Origin: DATJGF01 sp035495315
GTDB lineage: Bacteria; Verrucomicrobiota; Verrucomicrobiia; Limisphaerales; UBA8199
DNA: 64,000 bases
Direction: 5' to 3'
Assembly: GCA_035495315.1 (NCBI GenBank)
Contig: DATJGF010000242.1
Coordinates: 36,660-100,659, forward strand
The notes below the pieces were generated by a model. The model saw only the letters and a list, made by a program, of their open reading frames with translations, was not told the origin of the DNA and searched no databases. The translations under genes were made by a program, and so were the position numbers. Positions 44,767 to 52,710 of the stretch are shown one piece after another (positions within the stretch are counted from its first letter, which is position 1; each line of letters begins with the position of its first letter).

Positions 44767-45152
44767 AAGCTGGAGCGCAGACCACCGCATTCACGCGCAG
44801 GCAATGGAAGGGGCCAAGGCGGCTGTGAGGACCAAGATAACAAACAATGTGTGTCAAGACTGCTGCGCAAGATCCAAAAGCAGCGCACATTGAGTCAAGA
44901 AGTTGGTTGATTTAGCATCGTTTTCGGTGTAGAAATGCTTATTAGTGCCTCCACGAGGCGCTGACACTTCTATTAGCCAACGCCCCGCGCGCAGATAAGG
45001 CTGGAAATGGCCATAAACTGCCGCTTACAAGGCCCGCGTGCTTTGGGTCAAAGGGTGGCCGCTTGTTCGAGTCGCCAACTCCTATGACTTTTATTCGCAA
45101 TCTCATCCTTCCATTTCTGGTTCGCCTTAAGCATTGGGAAAGGCAAATAGCC
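44767..45152. other. Intergenic region with a terminator-like hairpin
   Basis: CAATGTG (44845-44851) and CACATTG (44886-44892) enclose a second stem (GCTGC/GCAGC), forming a hairpin about 80 bases after the kinase stop. No T tract follows. The remaining 250 bases have no recognised feature; a promoter for the secreted paralogues must lie here. Confidence 0.45.
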
Positions 45153-45947
45153 ATGAACTCTAACCCGCCCTTAAATCTCCCTCGATCATGCTGCCGACTG
45201 CAACGGCCGAATCGAAAGGCACCTCTGAAGACAATAATGCTCACGATAGGGCTGGGCGCGGCTTGTGCCTCTGCTTTGGCGCAGGGCACACTCAGCTTCG
45301 CCAACTTTGGCGGCGGAGCGAATGCTCCCATTTTCGACACCGATGGCACAACAAAACTAGGCAATATGTTTCAGGCCGACCTATACTGGGCGCCCGGCAT
45401 CGTCCCCGATTCGAGCCTCCTCGCCCCGTTGCGCCAGCCAGCTACATTCCGTGGATCCGGATACTTTATTGGCGGTGTAAGGACCATTCCCGGGCAGGAA
45501 GGAGGCGCAACTATTACCGCGCAAGTGCGGGTATGGAACTCAGCTTATGGCAGTTCGTGGGAGCAGGCACGGTTTATCCCTGGCTCACCGACTGGTGAGT
45601 CATTATTGTTCCTGGTCGTTCTGACTTCCCTGCCTTATACGCCAGCGTCGCTGACGGGTCTCCAGTCCTTTAGCCTTCGCAACGACTGCTTGTCGTGTTC
45701 CCAACCATGGCCAGTCGCAGTGGCTGTTCAGTCCAGTGGAGCTAATGGTCTGCTCTTGTCCTGGCCAGCCTACATCAACGCCGGGCGGTACAAGGTGCAA
45801 CAGAATCCCGACCTAAACCGCGCAAACTGGGTGACCCTCCCCGACCAGCCGGTGCTAGTCGCCCTGCCGCCAATCGGGACTCCTGAGTACCAAATCGCCC
45901 TCCCGAACCCGGCGGGCAATATGTTCTACCGCCTGGTGTGGCAGTAA
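45153..45947 (+). CDS. Secreted 'NFGGGANAP' protein (first of a tandem pair)
   Basis: A 264-residue exported protein. The start is uncertain; ATG 45153 follows an AAAGG motif and gives a long n-region before the hydrophobic TIMLTIGLGAACASALAQ. The mature part opens GTLSFANFGGGANAPI, then WAPGIVPDSSLLAP, a beta-rich core (ITAQVRVWNSAYG) and a C-terminal beta domain (LLLSWPAYINAGRYKVQQNPDLNRANWVTL ... FYRLVWQ) like the last domain of the GH9 protein. Secreted proteins of this type are numerous in Verrucomicrobiota. Function unknown. The next gene is a paralogue. Confidence 0.75.
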   Translation: MNSNPPLNLPRSCCRLQRPNRKAPLKTIMLTIGLGAACASALAQGTLSFANFGGGANAPIFDTDGTTKLGNMFQADLYWAPGIVPDSSLLAPLRQPATFRGSGYFIGGVRTIPGQEGGATITAQVRVWNSAYGSSWEQARFIPGSPTGESLLFLVVLTSLPYTPASLTGLQSFSLRNDCLSCSQPWPVAVAVQSSGANGLLLSWPAYINAGRYKVQQNPDLNRANWVTLPDQPVLVALPPIGTPEYQIALPNPAGNMFYRLVWQ

Positions 45948-45963
45948 TCTTCGTTTGTACCGT

Positions 45964-46682
45964 ATGAAAACTTCATTCTTCAGCCTCATCCTGGCAACTA
46001 TTGGTACCACTCCTAGCTTTGCCCAGTGCACCGTCAACTTTGCTAATTTCGGGGCCGACGTTAATGCCCCTGTCACAGACTTTCAACGGCCCCTGAAACT
46101 AAATGGTCCTGGCTTCGTTGCAGGCCTCTTCTACGCCCCGGGCATCGTGATGGATTCAACACAGCTCATAGGCCCTTACAAAACCGCAACGTTCACCACC
46201 AACGGATACTTCTTCGGGGGGCAGCGGTGTTATATGGAATCCAGCCTGGAACTACCATCACTGCTCAGGTGCGCGTCTGGAATGGGGCAGAGTTTGGTTC
46301 CTGGCAGGAGGCATCGGGGACAGAAGCTGGATGGACCGGAGCGTCGCCACTGTTCCAGGTAACGCCAACTGCCCTGCCCTTACCGCCGGCCTTTATGATC
46401 GGTTTGCAGCCATTCAAAGCAGGACTCTTTCTAGACTGCATCTTTCCACCTCCAGGTCCAACCCCGCTCCGAATCAACGTTGACCAGAACAATCTTTCCC
46501 TGACGTGGCCAGCGCGCGTTTGTGATCGGTATATGGTACTGCAAAAGCCAAACCTGGGCGCCGGCAATTGGACATCGCTCCCCGATTCGCGAGTGCTTGT
46601 CGGCCGAACCAATGAAATTGAATTCCAAATGCAAGTCCCGATCCCCACCAATAACATGTTCTTCCATCTCAGATGGCAATAA
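45964..46682 (+). pseudogene. Frameshifted paralogue of the secreted 'NFGGGANAP' protein
   Basis: ATG 45964 opens a signal peptide (KTSFFSLILATIGTTPSFAQ) and a body like its neighbour (CTVNFANFGADVNAPV, FYAPGIVMDS, TNGYFFGG). At the run of six G (46216-46221) the homology leaves this frame and continues in another (VLYGIQPGTTITAQVRVWN ... FFHLRWQ). One extra G would restore GGAAVLYGIQ and the whole protein of about 240 residues. So it is a recent frameshift, a slippage-controlled gene or a base error. Read as is, the protein ends at 46362. Confidence 0.75.
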
Positions 46683-46722
46683 GGGGAATCCTGCATTGGT
46701 TACTTGGCAGGTTTGCTCAAAA

Positions 46723-47778
46723 CTACGGTCGTTGGCTCAGCCAGAAACTGCGGAAACCTTGTTGGCTTGGGTCTTTGTCCTTACAAGGTGTCCCATCCAT
46801 AGTCATTGCCCCGTCATCGCTCAGAATCTGAATCTCCTGCAGACCTTTCTCCGGGTAGATGATAATAGCCTCGGGGTGATATTCCTTCAGATGCTTCACC
46901 TTAATCTCTCGTGGTTCTGCGGAGCTTCCGGCCCAACTGAACACCTCAAAGTGGCTTCCCCCGCCGGGTGGACCGGCAATAATTACGTATGTCCCCTCAA
47001 AGTAGGCCATATCCCGAATGCCTAGCCCGTCCAAATCCAATTGCATTGCCGCATCCAACTTAGCGCGCTGCCCTTGGACCACTTCATTCGGGTTCAGCAT
47101 CGGAATAATCAAAGCCTTCCCTTTAGGAATCGGATTCCGAAATCCAATCAGCAGGTGGCCTTCCGGCGTCGCAGCCAAACCTTCAATGTTGAGACCCCAC
47201 TCGTCTTTCGGAGCGTGGAGCGCAGCCTCCGCAAGATGAAACTGCGCAAATGTCGGATCATCAATCAAATCCTCCAGCAGCCGTTCATAAGGCTTGCCCA
47301 CTGGTTCCAATTTTACATTGTCTCCATCCACTTCGATATCCGTTGCAAAGAATCGGTCGCGATTTTCCCGCACCTTGCCCACGTGGTTACGCCCATGAGA
47401 CCCAATCCAAAAGACGCGATTGCCGATGCGCGCTGCCGCTTCCAGGTCGGCCTCCAACGACTTGCCACGCACGTCCAAAAACGTGTTGTAATCGTATTCC
47501 TTGACTGGCTGCCCAGGCTGCTCGCTCTTATACAGGCGCAGCACGTTATCCTCGTCACTGGCAACCACAAACAGATTCGAACTCACCGCCACGGCTCCGG
47601 AGGCATCGCACATTCCCGGATAACGCGCCGGCCGGACCAACTTGTATCGGGTAATCGACTGGGCCCCATTTTGTGCCGACGAAGCTGCGACCGCGCTGTC
47701 ACCTACCCCTCGCTCGGCACCGCCGGCCAAAACCAACAAGCCCGCCAGTATTAAACGCGGCAATCGCATCAGGATCAT
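46723..47778 (-). CDS. DUF3616 family exported protein
   Basis: The 351-residue protein has a signal peptide (RLPRLILAGLLVLAGGAERGVG). The mature domain has the propeller-like pattern of DUF3616 (DASGAVAVSSNLFVVASDEDNVLRLY, SLEADLEAAARIGNRVFWIGSHGRN, LNIEGLAATPEGHLLIGFRNP, IRDMAYFEGTYVIIAGP). Function unknown. The chosen start is the ATG at 47778; one nine codons upstream is also open. It is divergent from the nucleotide-modification operon across 158 bases. Confidence 0.82.
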   Translation of the reverse strand: MILMRLPRLILAGLLVLAGGAERGVGDSAVAASSAQNGAQSITRYKLVRPARYPGMCDASGAVAVSSNLFVVASDEDNVLRLYKSEQPGQPVKEYDYNTFLDVRGKSLEADLEAAARIGNRVFWIGSHGRNHVGKVRENRDRFFATDIEVDGDNVKLEPVGKPYERLLEDLIDDPTFAQFHLAEAALHAPKDEWGLNIEGLAATPEGHLLIGFRNPIPKGKALIIPMLNPNEVVQGQRAKLDAAMQLDLDGLGIRDMAYFEGTYVIIAGPPGGGSHFEVFSWAGSSAEPREIKVKHLKEYHPEAIIIYPEKGLQEIQILSDDGAMTMDGTPCKDKDPSQQGFRSFWLSQRP

Positions 47779-47874
47779 TATTAGGGAATAATACGGACTC
47801 AGCAATTGGGTTTCCTTCGTTGACTTCTTATTTTGCTGTATCCAAACTGCTTATCATTAGCATTCAACTGAAAT

Positions 47875-47905
47875 TTGCCAGCCTTGGAAGGGCGTGGGTT
47901 AATAT
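47875..47905 (+). promoter_or_regulatory. Candidate promoter of the TS-like/radical SAM operon
   Basis: TTGCCA (47875-47880) and TAATAT (47900-47905) are 19 bases apart, slightly wider than the sigma70 optimum. Transcription would start near 47912, about 25 bases before the first ATG, leaving room for the strong ribosome binding site AGGGAGGA (47923-47930). No operator palindrome is seen. Confidence 0.35.
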
Positions 47906-47936
47906 CGTAAATCGGACTTTGCAGGGAGGAACTGCT

Positions 47937-48638
47937 ATGGCCGCCGAAGGCCTGGAGTGTTTGGGCGTGGAGGTCGAGTTTCCGGCCGCGACCATTGACG
48001 ATGCGATCCTTCAGCGATTCGGCGACGCGGAGATGGTTGCCAACATGGAGAAGGTCTTTTTTGGCGAAGGCCGGAATGCCCTCGGGCACAGCTACGCCAA
48101 ACTGATTCGTGGGCCCGCGGGACGCAACGACCTGGAAGACGTCATTGACTTGCTCCGTCAGGAAACCTGGACCAAAAGAGCGGTCCTTACCCTTTGCGGC
48201 ACAGGTGATGGAAAGGTCCCCTGCATCAATGTGATTCAGTTTCTGATCCGCGATAGAACAGTCCACACCATATATTTTGCGCGCGGCCAGGACGCCTTTC
48301 GCAAATTTTATGCAGATGGTCATTGCGTTGCTTCTATGGCTCGCAAAGTCGCTGATAGCTTGGGCCTGCCCTCCGGCACCGTCACTGGATTCATTGGCTC
48401 CTGTCATGTCTATCACCAGGATCTCCCTGAAATCAGGAAATTGCTGGAAGCAACTAAGGTCGAGCTGACGGTCCCCAACTTCATCGACAAGCCTGGAAAC
48501 CGACCGCTTCAGTTTATCGATTCCCAACGTAATGTACGAACCCGGCCAGCCGGTGAGTCCGAAAAGGCTAGCCAGAAGCATTCAGAGAACGCGGTCTTAA
48601 GAAACCTGTCGCAAACTCATGGAGGCCCGAAGGCATGA
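47937..48638 (+). CDS. Thymidylate-synthase-fold (d)CMP methylase/hydroxymethylase candidate
   Basis: A 233-residue protein with AGGGAGGA six bases before ATG 47937. It matches thymidylate synthase in order and spacing: LGHSYAKLIR (folate/nucleotide region), T-K80-R81 (phosphate-binding Arg pair), catalytic C96 in VPC with Q101, R116 and D119 in RGQDAF, and H157-V-Y159. Spacings C96-R116 (20) and R116-H157 (41) equal those of C146, R166 and H207 in E. coli ThyA. At the place of Asn177, which reads the uracil face, there is D127, as in dCMP hydroxymethylase. The usual N-terminal RTGT loop and C-terminal tail are missing; a 40-residue polar tail replaces the latter. Predicted reaction: folate-dependent C5 methylation or hydroxymethylation of CMP or dCMP. 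First gene of a five-gene operon. Confidence 0.8.
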   Translation: MAAEGLECLGVEVEFPAATIDDAILQRFGDAEMVANMEKVFFGEGRNALGHSYAKLIRGPAGRNDLEDVIDLLRQETWTKRAVLTLCGTGDGKVPCINVIQFLIRDRTVHTIYFARGQDAFRKFYADGHCVASMARKVADSLGLPSGTVTGFIGSCHVYHQDLPEIRKLLEATKVELTVPNFIDKPGNRPLQFIDSQRNVRTRPAGESEKASQKHSENAVLRNLSQTHGGPKA

Positions 48639-50017
48639 AGGTGCTCTTCGCGGTACCGCGTTCCTACAACCCGAAGCAGATGTACCGGGAATACCCCTTG
48701 GGCGTCGGCTTTCTGGGAACGATTCTTAAACGAAACGGAGACGCGGTCCGCATTTTTGATCAAAATGCCGAGGGTCTATCCGATGCGTCGCTGCTCCGCG
48801 AGGTAGCCGAGTTTGAGCCTGATGTTGTTGGCTTTTCCATCATCACGCCAAATTACCCAGTCGCGCAGCAACAAATCCGCGAAATCCGGCGCCGCTATCC
48901 CCAAACGAGGATCATTGCGGGCGGTATTCATGCAACCCTGTTTCCGGAAGATGTGATTGCTGATGGCGCGGACCTGGTTGTGCTCGGTGAAGGCGAAGCG
49001 ATCATTGAACAGGTCGTGGCCTGCCTGCAAAGCGGGGCAAATCCGGGGACTCTTCCTGGGGTCGTGTTTCGCGATGACACCGGAGCCGTCACGCGCACCG
49101 CCGGATGGTCACAGATCTCGGCGCTCGATGGCCTGCCCATCGTAGATCGCAGCTTATACAATTTACCGCGTTATACCCACCATTCGATGCTCGCCTCTCG
49201 CGGTTGCCCTCACCATTGCGCCTTCTGCTGCAATTACACGGGCACGGTCCGCAATGATGGCGTCGCAATCCGCTGGCATGAAAAAGTTCTCGATGAAATG
49301 CAGCACTTGCGCGACTCCTTCGGCGCGCGCGAGATATTTTTCGCCGACGATATTTTCCTGCTCCGCAAGCAGGACATCCGCCGGTTTTGTGAGGCCGGTG
49401 CGGCGCGCAACCTGGGCTTGCGATGGATTGGACAGATGCGCGCCGATCGGGTCGATAACGCAATCGCGGCCGCTTTGGCACAAGCCGGCTGCCAGCGGAT
49501 CTATTTCGGCGTAGAGTCCGGCTCGGAGAAAATATTGCGGGACGCGAGAAAAGGCATGACGAAAGCGCAGATCCAGAAAGGGATTGCGGCGGCGCTGGAA
49601 GCAGGCCTGCGTGTCAAGACGGGCTGGATTTATGGTTTGCCGGGCTCACTCGGCGACCAATATGAATCGATTGAGTTCATGCTGCAGTTGCGTCCGCACG
49701 AAATCTCAATTCACCAGTTGATTCCTTTTCCCGGCACGATTTACTATACCCAGCCTGAACACTTTGGCATTCATATCGCCAACCGGAAATCATTCGAGAG
49801 TTTTTGTTACGGAGGCCTGGATGGGAATATTCGGTTCGACTATCTAAGCCATACCCAATTGGTGGACTTGCTGGAAGCGACTGGCCAGGCGCTTGAAGCC
49901 GCTGGATACGTCAACAGCGACGATGCGGAACCGGAATCAGAGTATATCTACACGACTCCTTTAAGCCGTAACTCGATGAATGTGTTCCGGTCTTCAGCGA
50001 CAGTTCTCAGCGCTTGA
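48635..50017 (+). CDS. Radical SAM protein with N-terminal B12-binding-like domain
   Basis: The 460-residue protein overlaps the TS-like gene by 4 bases (ATGA). Residues 1-130 form a Rossmann-type domain like cobalamin-binding domains (YPLGVGFLGTILKRNG, VVGFSIITPNYPVA, IIAGGIHATLFPED, LGEGE). It lacks the DxHxxG histidine, as many class B enzymes do. The radical SAM core has C191-x3-C195-x2-C198 in RGCPHHCAFC, FFADDIFLL, GVESGSEKIL and IYGLPGSLGDQYES. B12-radical SAM enzymes methylate unactivated carbons or rearrange rings. In this setting the substrate is probably the modified nucleotide, which is inference. Confidence 0.88.
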   Translation: MKVLFAVPRSYNPKQMYREYPLGVGFLGTILKRNGDAVRIFDQNAEGLSDASLLREVAEFEPDVVGFSIITPNYPVAQQQIREIRRRYPQTRIIAGGIHATLFPEDVIADGADLVVLGEGEAIIEQVVACLQSGANPGTLPGVVFRDDTGAVTRTAGWSQISALDGLPIVDRSLYNLPRYTHHSMLASRGCPHHCAFCCNYTGTVRNDGVAIRWHEKVLDEMQHLRDSFGAREIFFADDIFLLRKQDIRRFCEAGAARNLGLRWIGQMRADRVDNAIAAALAQAGCQRIYFGVESGSEKILRDARKGMTKAQIQKGIAAALEAGLRVKTGWIYGLPGSLGDQYESIEFMLQLRPHEISIHQLIPFPGTIYYTQPEHFGIHIANRKSFESFCYGGLDGNIRFDYLSHTQLVDLLEATGQALEAAGYVNSDDAEPESEYIYTTPLSRNSMNVFRSSATVLSA

Positions 50018-50688
50018 TGAATCTCGACCTTGAAGATTTTCGTCGGGCACTGGGATCTCTCACCTTGCCCCGATTCGCCGCGCGCAAACCCGGGCCGCCC
50101 TTAGTGGTAGCGGTCGAAGGGCCTAATGGCGCCGGCAAAACAACCCTTTGCCAGACCTTGGCCCGCGAATTGAGCGCACCCTATTGCCTCGGCACTGACG
50201 AAGCCTGGTTTACCGAGAGCTTCAAAGTTCGCATGATCCGGGACGCCGAATGGTTCGCCTCCGCGATGTTCTTTCTGAGCGGCTGCTTTGAACAGATGCG
50301 GTTGCTGCGCCAGCGAAGCGAGCCGCTCATCATCATGGATCGGTCCATTTGGTCGACTCTGGCCGTGCACGCCGCCCAAAACAGCGATCACCTTCAAGCG
50401 CTGCTGGCGATGCTCCGGCCAGTCGCGCATCTGATCCACATTCCACAATTGACTATCGTCTTGGAGGCCTCTTTCGAGACCTGCCGGGCTCGTATCGCCA
50501 AGAAATCAGGCCCGGACCGCGCTTTGGACGAACTAACCGCGCGTGCTGGCTTCCACGGGCGCGAACAAGCTTTTTACAATTGGCTGCTCGGCCAGGCCCC
50601 TAATCTGGTATTCCTGAATGTGGACGAAGCTGATCCCCAGGAAGTGGTTCGCAAAACGACGGCCCTGCTGCGCAAGCAACAATGCTGA
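50017..50688 (+). CDS. Thymidylate-kinase-like nucleoside monophosphate kinase
   Basis: The 223-residue P-loop kinase starts at ATG 50017, which shares its A with the stop of the radical SAM gene. Walker A GPNGAGKT (35-42), LCQTLARELSAPYCLGTDEAWFTES, MDRSIWS (D108-R109-S110, the TMK/dNK 'DR' motif) and a lid-like region FETCRARIAKKSGPDRALDELTAR. It belongs near thymidylate kinases and deoxynucleoside kinases but has its own lid. Its likely substrate is the product of the TS-like enzyme, which it would raise to the diphosphate. Confidence 0.85.
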   Translation: MNLDLEDFRRALGSLTLPRFAARKPGPPLVVAVEGPNGAGKTTLCQTLARELSAPYCLGTDEAWFTESFKVRMIRDAEWFASAMFFLSGCFEQMRLLRQRSEPLIIMDRSIWSTLAVHAAQNSDHLQALLAMLRPVAHLIHIPQLTIVLEASFETCRARIAKKSGPDRALDELTARAGFHGREQAFYNWLLGQAPNLVFLNVDEADPQEVVRKTTALLRKQQC

Positions 50689-51899
50689 CGCTGGTCACCA
50701 CAAACCCCTCCAAATACGCCCCTTTCCAAAGTGAGCTCGAACGGCTGCGGATTGAGTTGCGCCCGCCTCCACAACCCCTCTCAGAATTGCAGAGCTTCAG
50801 TTTCCCAGAAGCGCTTGCCGCCAAAGCCAAAGCCATGGCGGCTCTGTGCGGCCGTCCCGTTTTGGTCGATGACGCCGGACTCGTGCTGCATGGCTATAGA
50901 CCTTTCCCAGGACCCCTAACGTCGGTCGTGATTCGCAGTCTCGGGGCCGCCGGACTCGACCGTTTATTGACGGGGGTGTCCAAGGCCGCCGTGATGGAGT
51001 GCCATATCGGCTGCTGGATCGATGGAGCACTGAAAAGCTGGAGCGGCTCGATTGAGGGGCACATTGACCCTTTGCGACAGCCGCGCGACCCACTCATGCC
51101 TTTGTCCGACTTGTTCGTACCCAACGCACCAATCGAGCAAGCGCATCTACTGCACCGGGCTCGCGCCCTGGCCGCGCTCGAAACTGATGCCCTAAATCTC
51201 CACTTAACACTAAACCCTGACGTCCCGGAGGAAGCTGGCAAATACGCCTTACACGCCCGATATCAGTGTCCTTTCTGCGCGGAATTGGAAGGTGAAGATG
51301 ATACGGTCTTTCGAGACTGTCTGCAGGGTCGCCTTGCTTCACGTATAATCTATGAAGATGATGATTTCGTGCTGATGCCCCCGTTGGGTGAGTTTATCGA
51401 AGGAGGATTGTTGCTATTAACCCGAGCGCACACTCATTCGATGGCTTATCTGGGTCGCAGCAACTTCGCCCGCCTGGAGCAACTGCTGCGAGCCATCCAA
51501 AAGGCCCTGATCGAACATTGGGGTGTTGCTCCATTAATCTTCGAGCACGGCTCGGCTTTGGATCGCAGCAAGGGCCACTGCTGTGTGGATCACGCCCACT
51601 TTAATATTTTTCCTGCGAATGTCGCGGTTCATCCGCACCTCCAGTGCCGAATGAACCTTAGCATCGGCTCGCTGACTGAACTGGCGCGGTTGCGCCGGGC
51701 TGAATATGGCTACCTCTTTGTCCAGGAAAACGATGGCACTCGACACGTCTATGACGGGCATGACACGCCCACCCAGCTTGTGCGCCGGATCATCACAACG
51801 CAGATTGGTTTGCCGGATCGGTGGCATTGGCGCGATTATCCCGGCTGTGATGAACTCGTCGCCACTTACAAGGTGCTAAAGGGGCAGATCGTGTTGTGA
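50682..51899 (+). CDS. HAM1/ITPase-like pyrophosphatase fused to a HIT-like domain
   Basis: The 405-residue two-domain protein overlaps the kinase by 7 bases. Residues 1-185 resemble RdgB/HAM1 (VTTNPSKYAPFQSEL with K11; LVDDAGLVLHGYRPFPGPLT with D63-D64), which hydrolyses non-canonical NTPs to NMP. Residues about 190-405 are a HIT-like domain with a zinc-type CPFC pair (C196, C199) and H304-A-H306-F-N308, where the third His of the HxHxH triad is Asn. HIT enzymes hydrolyse or transfer nucleotidyl groups. The fusion implies handling of one activated nucleotide by both domains. Confidence 0.82.
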   Translation: MLTLVTTNPSKYAPFQSELERLRIELRPPPQPLSELQSFSFPEALAAKAKAMAALCGRPVLVDDAGLVLHGYRPFPGPLTSVVIRSLGAAGLDRLLTGVSKAAVMECHIGCWIDGALKSWSGSIEGHIDPLRQPRDPLMPLSDLFVPNAPIEQAHLLHRARALAALETDALNLHLTLNPDVPEEAGKYALHARYQCPFCAELEGEDDTVFRDCLQGRLASRIIYEDDDFVLMPPLGEFIEGGLLLLTRAHTHSMAYLGRSNFARLEQLLRAIQKALIEHWGVAPLIFEHGSALDRSKGHCCVDHAHFNIFPANVAVHPHLQCRMNLSIGSLTELARLRRAEYGYLFVQENDGTRHVYDGHDTPTQLVRRIITTQIGLPDRWHWRDYPGCDELVATYKVLKGQIVL

Positions 51900-52603
51900 A
51901 CTCTCCTCGAACAATCCCGGCTGTAAAGCAGTCAGCCTCCGCTTCGCCTCAGCAACACGCCAACCAGATTTATACACGAAGACAATTAGATAAAATCGCC
52001 ACGCGGTGGGACGCGCGTGCAGCGGGCTGGGACCAGGCGCTGCTCAATCCCGATTGTCATCTGAACGAGGACGAAGGTTATTCCCGGTTCCTCCGGGAAG
52101 CCCATCGCGTGATTGATGGACGTCGCCACAGCTGCGCCAAGGGTGGCGTTATCGACGTCGGCTGCGGGACCGGGCTGGTGTTGGCTGACGTCATCTCCCA
52201 TTTCGCGTGGGGCGTCGGAATAGATATCAGCAAACAAATGATCTGTCGGGCTCATCGAAAGCGCATTAAAAACGCCCGCTTTCTGATCGCGGATTGCTTC
52301 AAAATTGCCGAGTTCTGTCCCCCGGCAAAAATGGTCTTATCCCGCGGCATTTTGCTGTCGCACTACGGACGCATCCAAGGCGAGCGCCTGCTAAACTCAG
52401 TGCGAACAGGGCTCCGGCCGCAGGGGATTGCCATCCTTGATTTCCTGAACCTTCATGCCCGCGCCCGACATCAACATAGCCCGGATAAGACTTATTTTAG
52501 CGGCAAAGAGGTGCGTCAAATGGCCCTGGCAGCAGGTTTTCGCTCAGCCGCGATTCTAGGTGAACTGGAACGACGTGTGCTGTTTCTTTTGGCGGAATCA
52601 TAA
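51896..52603 (+). CDS. Class I SAM-dependent methyltransferase
   Basis: The 235-residue protein starts at GTG 51896, overlapping the HAM1-HIT stop (GTGA). Core motif VIDVGCGTG (85-93), then VGIDISKQMICRA and a LIADCFKIAE strand, with the end YFSGKEVRQMALAAGF. Residues 30-60 (LDKIATRWDARAAGWDQALLN) resemble the N-cap of UbiE/COQ5-like methyltransferases. Acceptor unknown; presumably an oxygen or nitrogen of the product of the upstream enzymes. It is the last gene of the operon. Confidence 0.85.
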   Translation: MNSPRTIPAVKQSASASPQQHANQIYTRRQLDKIATRWDARAAGWDQALLNPDCHLNEDEGYSRFLREAHRVIDGRRHSCAKGGVIDVGCGTGLVLADVISHFAWGVGIDISKQMICRAHRKRIKNARFLIADCFKIAEFCPPAKMVLSRGILLSHYGRIQGERLLNSVRTGLRPQGIAILDFLNLHARARHQHSPDKTYFSGKEVRQMALAAGFRSAAILGELERRVLFLLAES

Positions 52604-52627
52604 TATTTCTTAATGTCAACGAAGAAC

Positions 52628-52665
52628 TTGACGCAGCCGTCATAGCACCGTTACATTGTTGTAAC
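52628..52665 (+). promoter_or_regulatory. Promoter with a palindrome over the -10 box
   Basis: TTGACG (52628-52633), a 17-base spacer and TTACAT (52651-52656) form a fair sigma70 promoter. A 16-base perfect palindrome GTTACA-TTGT-TGTAAC (52650-52665) covers the -10 box, so a dimeric repressor could sit there. It would drive the pyruvate-kinase-like gene and perhaps the VTC cluster. Confidence 0.5.
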
Positions 52666-52710
52666 ATTTGAGTGGAAACTGCGGCCCGCCAAGTGGATGT
52701 GACTTAACCA

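Noticed and set aside
45040..45085. GTTCGAGTC, a T-loop-like motif that might mark a tRNA.
   Set aside because: The flanking bases do not form a T stem or acceptor stem, and no anticodon arm is found upstream.
47937..52603. Prophage-borne DNA hypermodification locus.
   Set aside because: No phage structural, replication or integration gene flanks the operon. The chemistry is similar, but the locus looks chromosomal.
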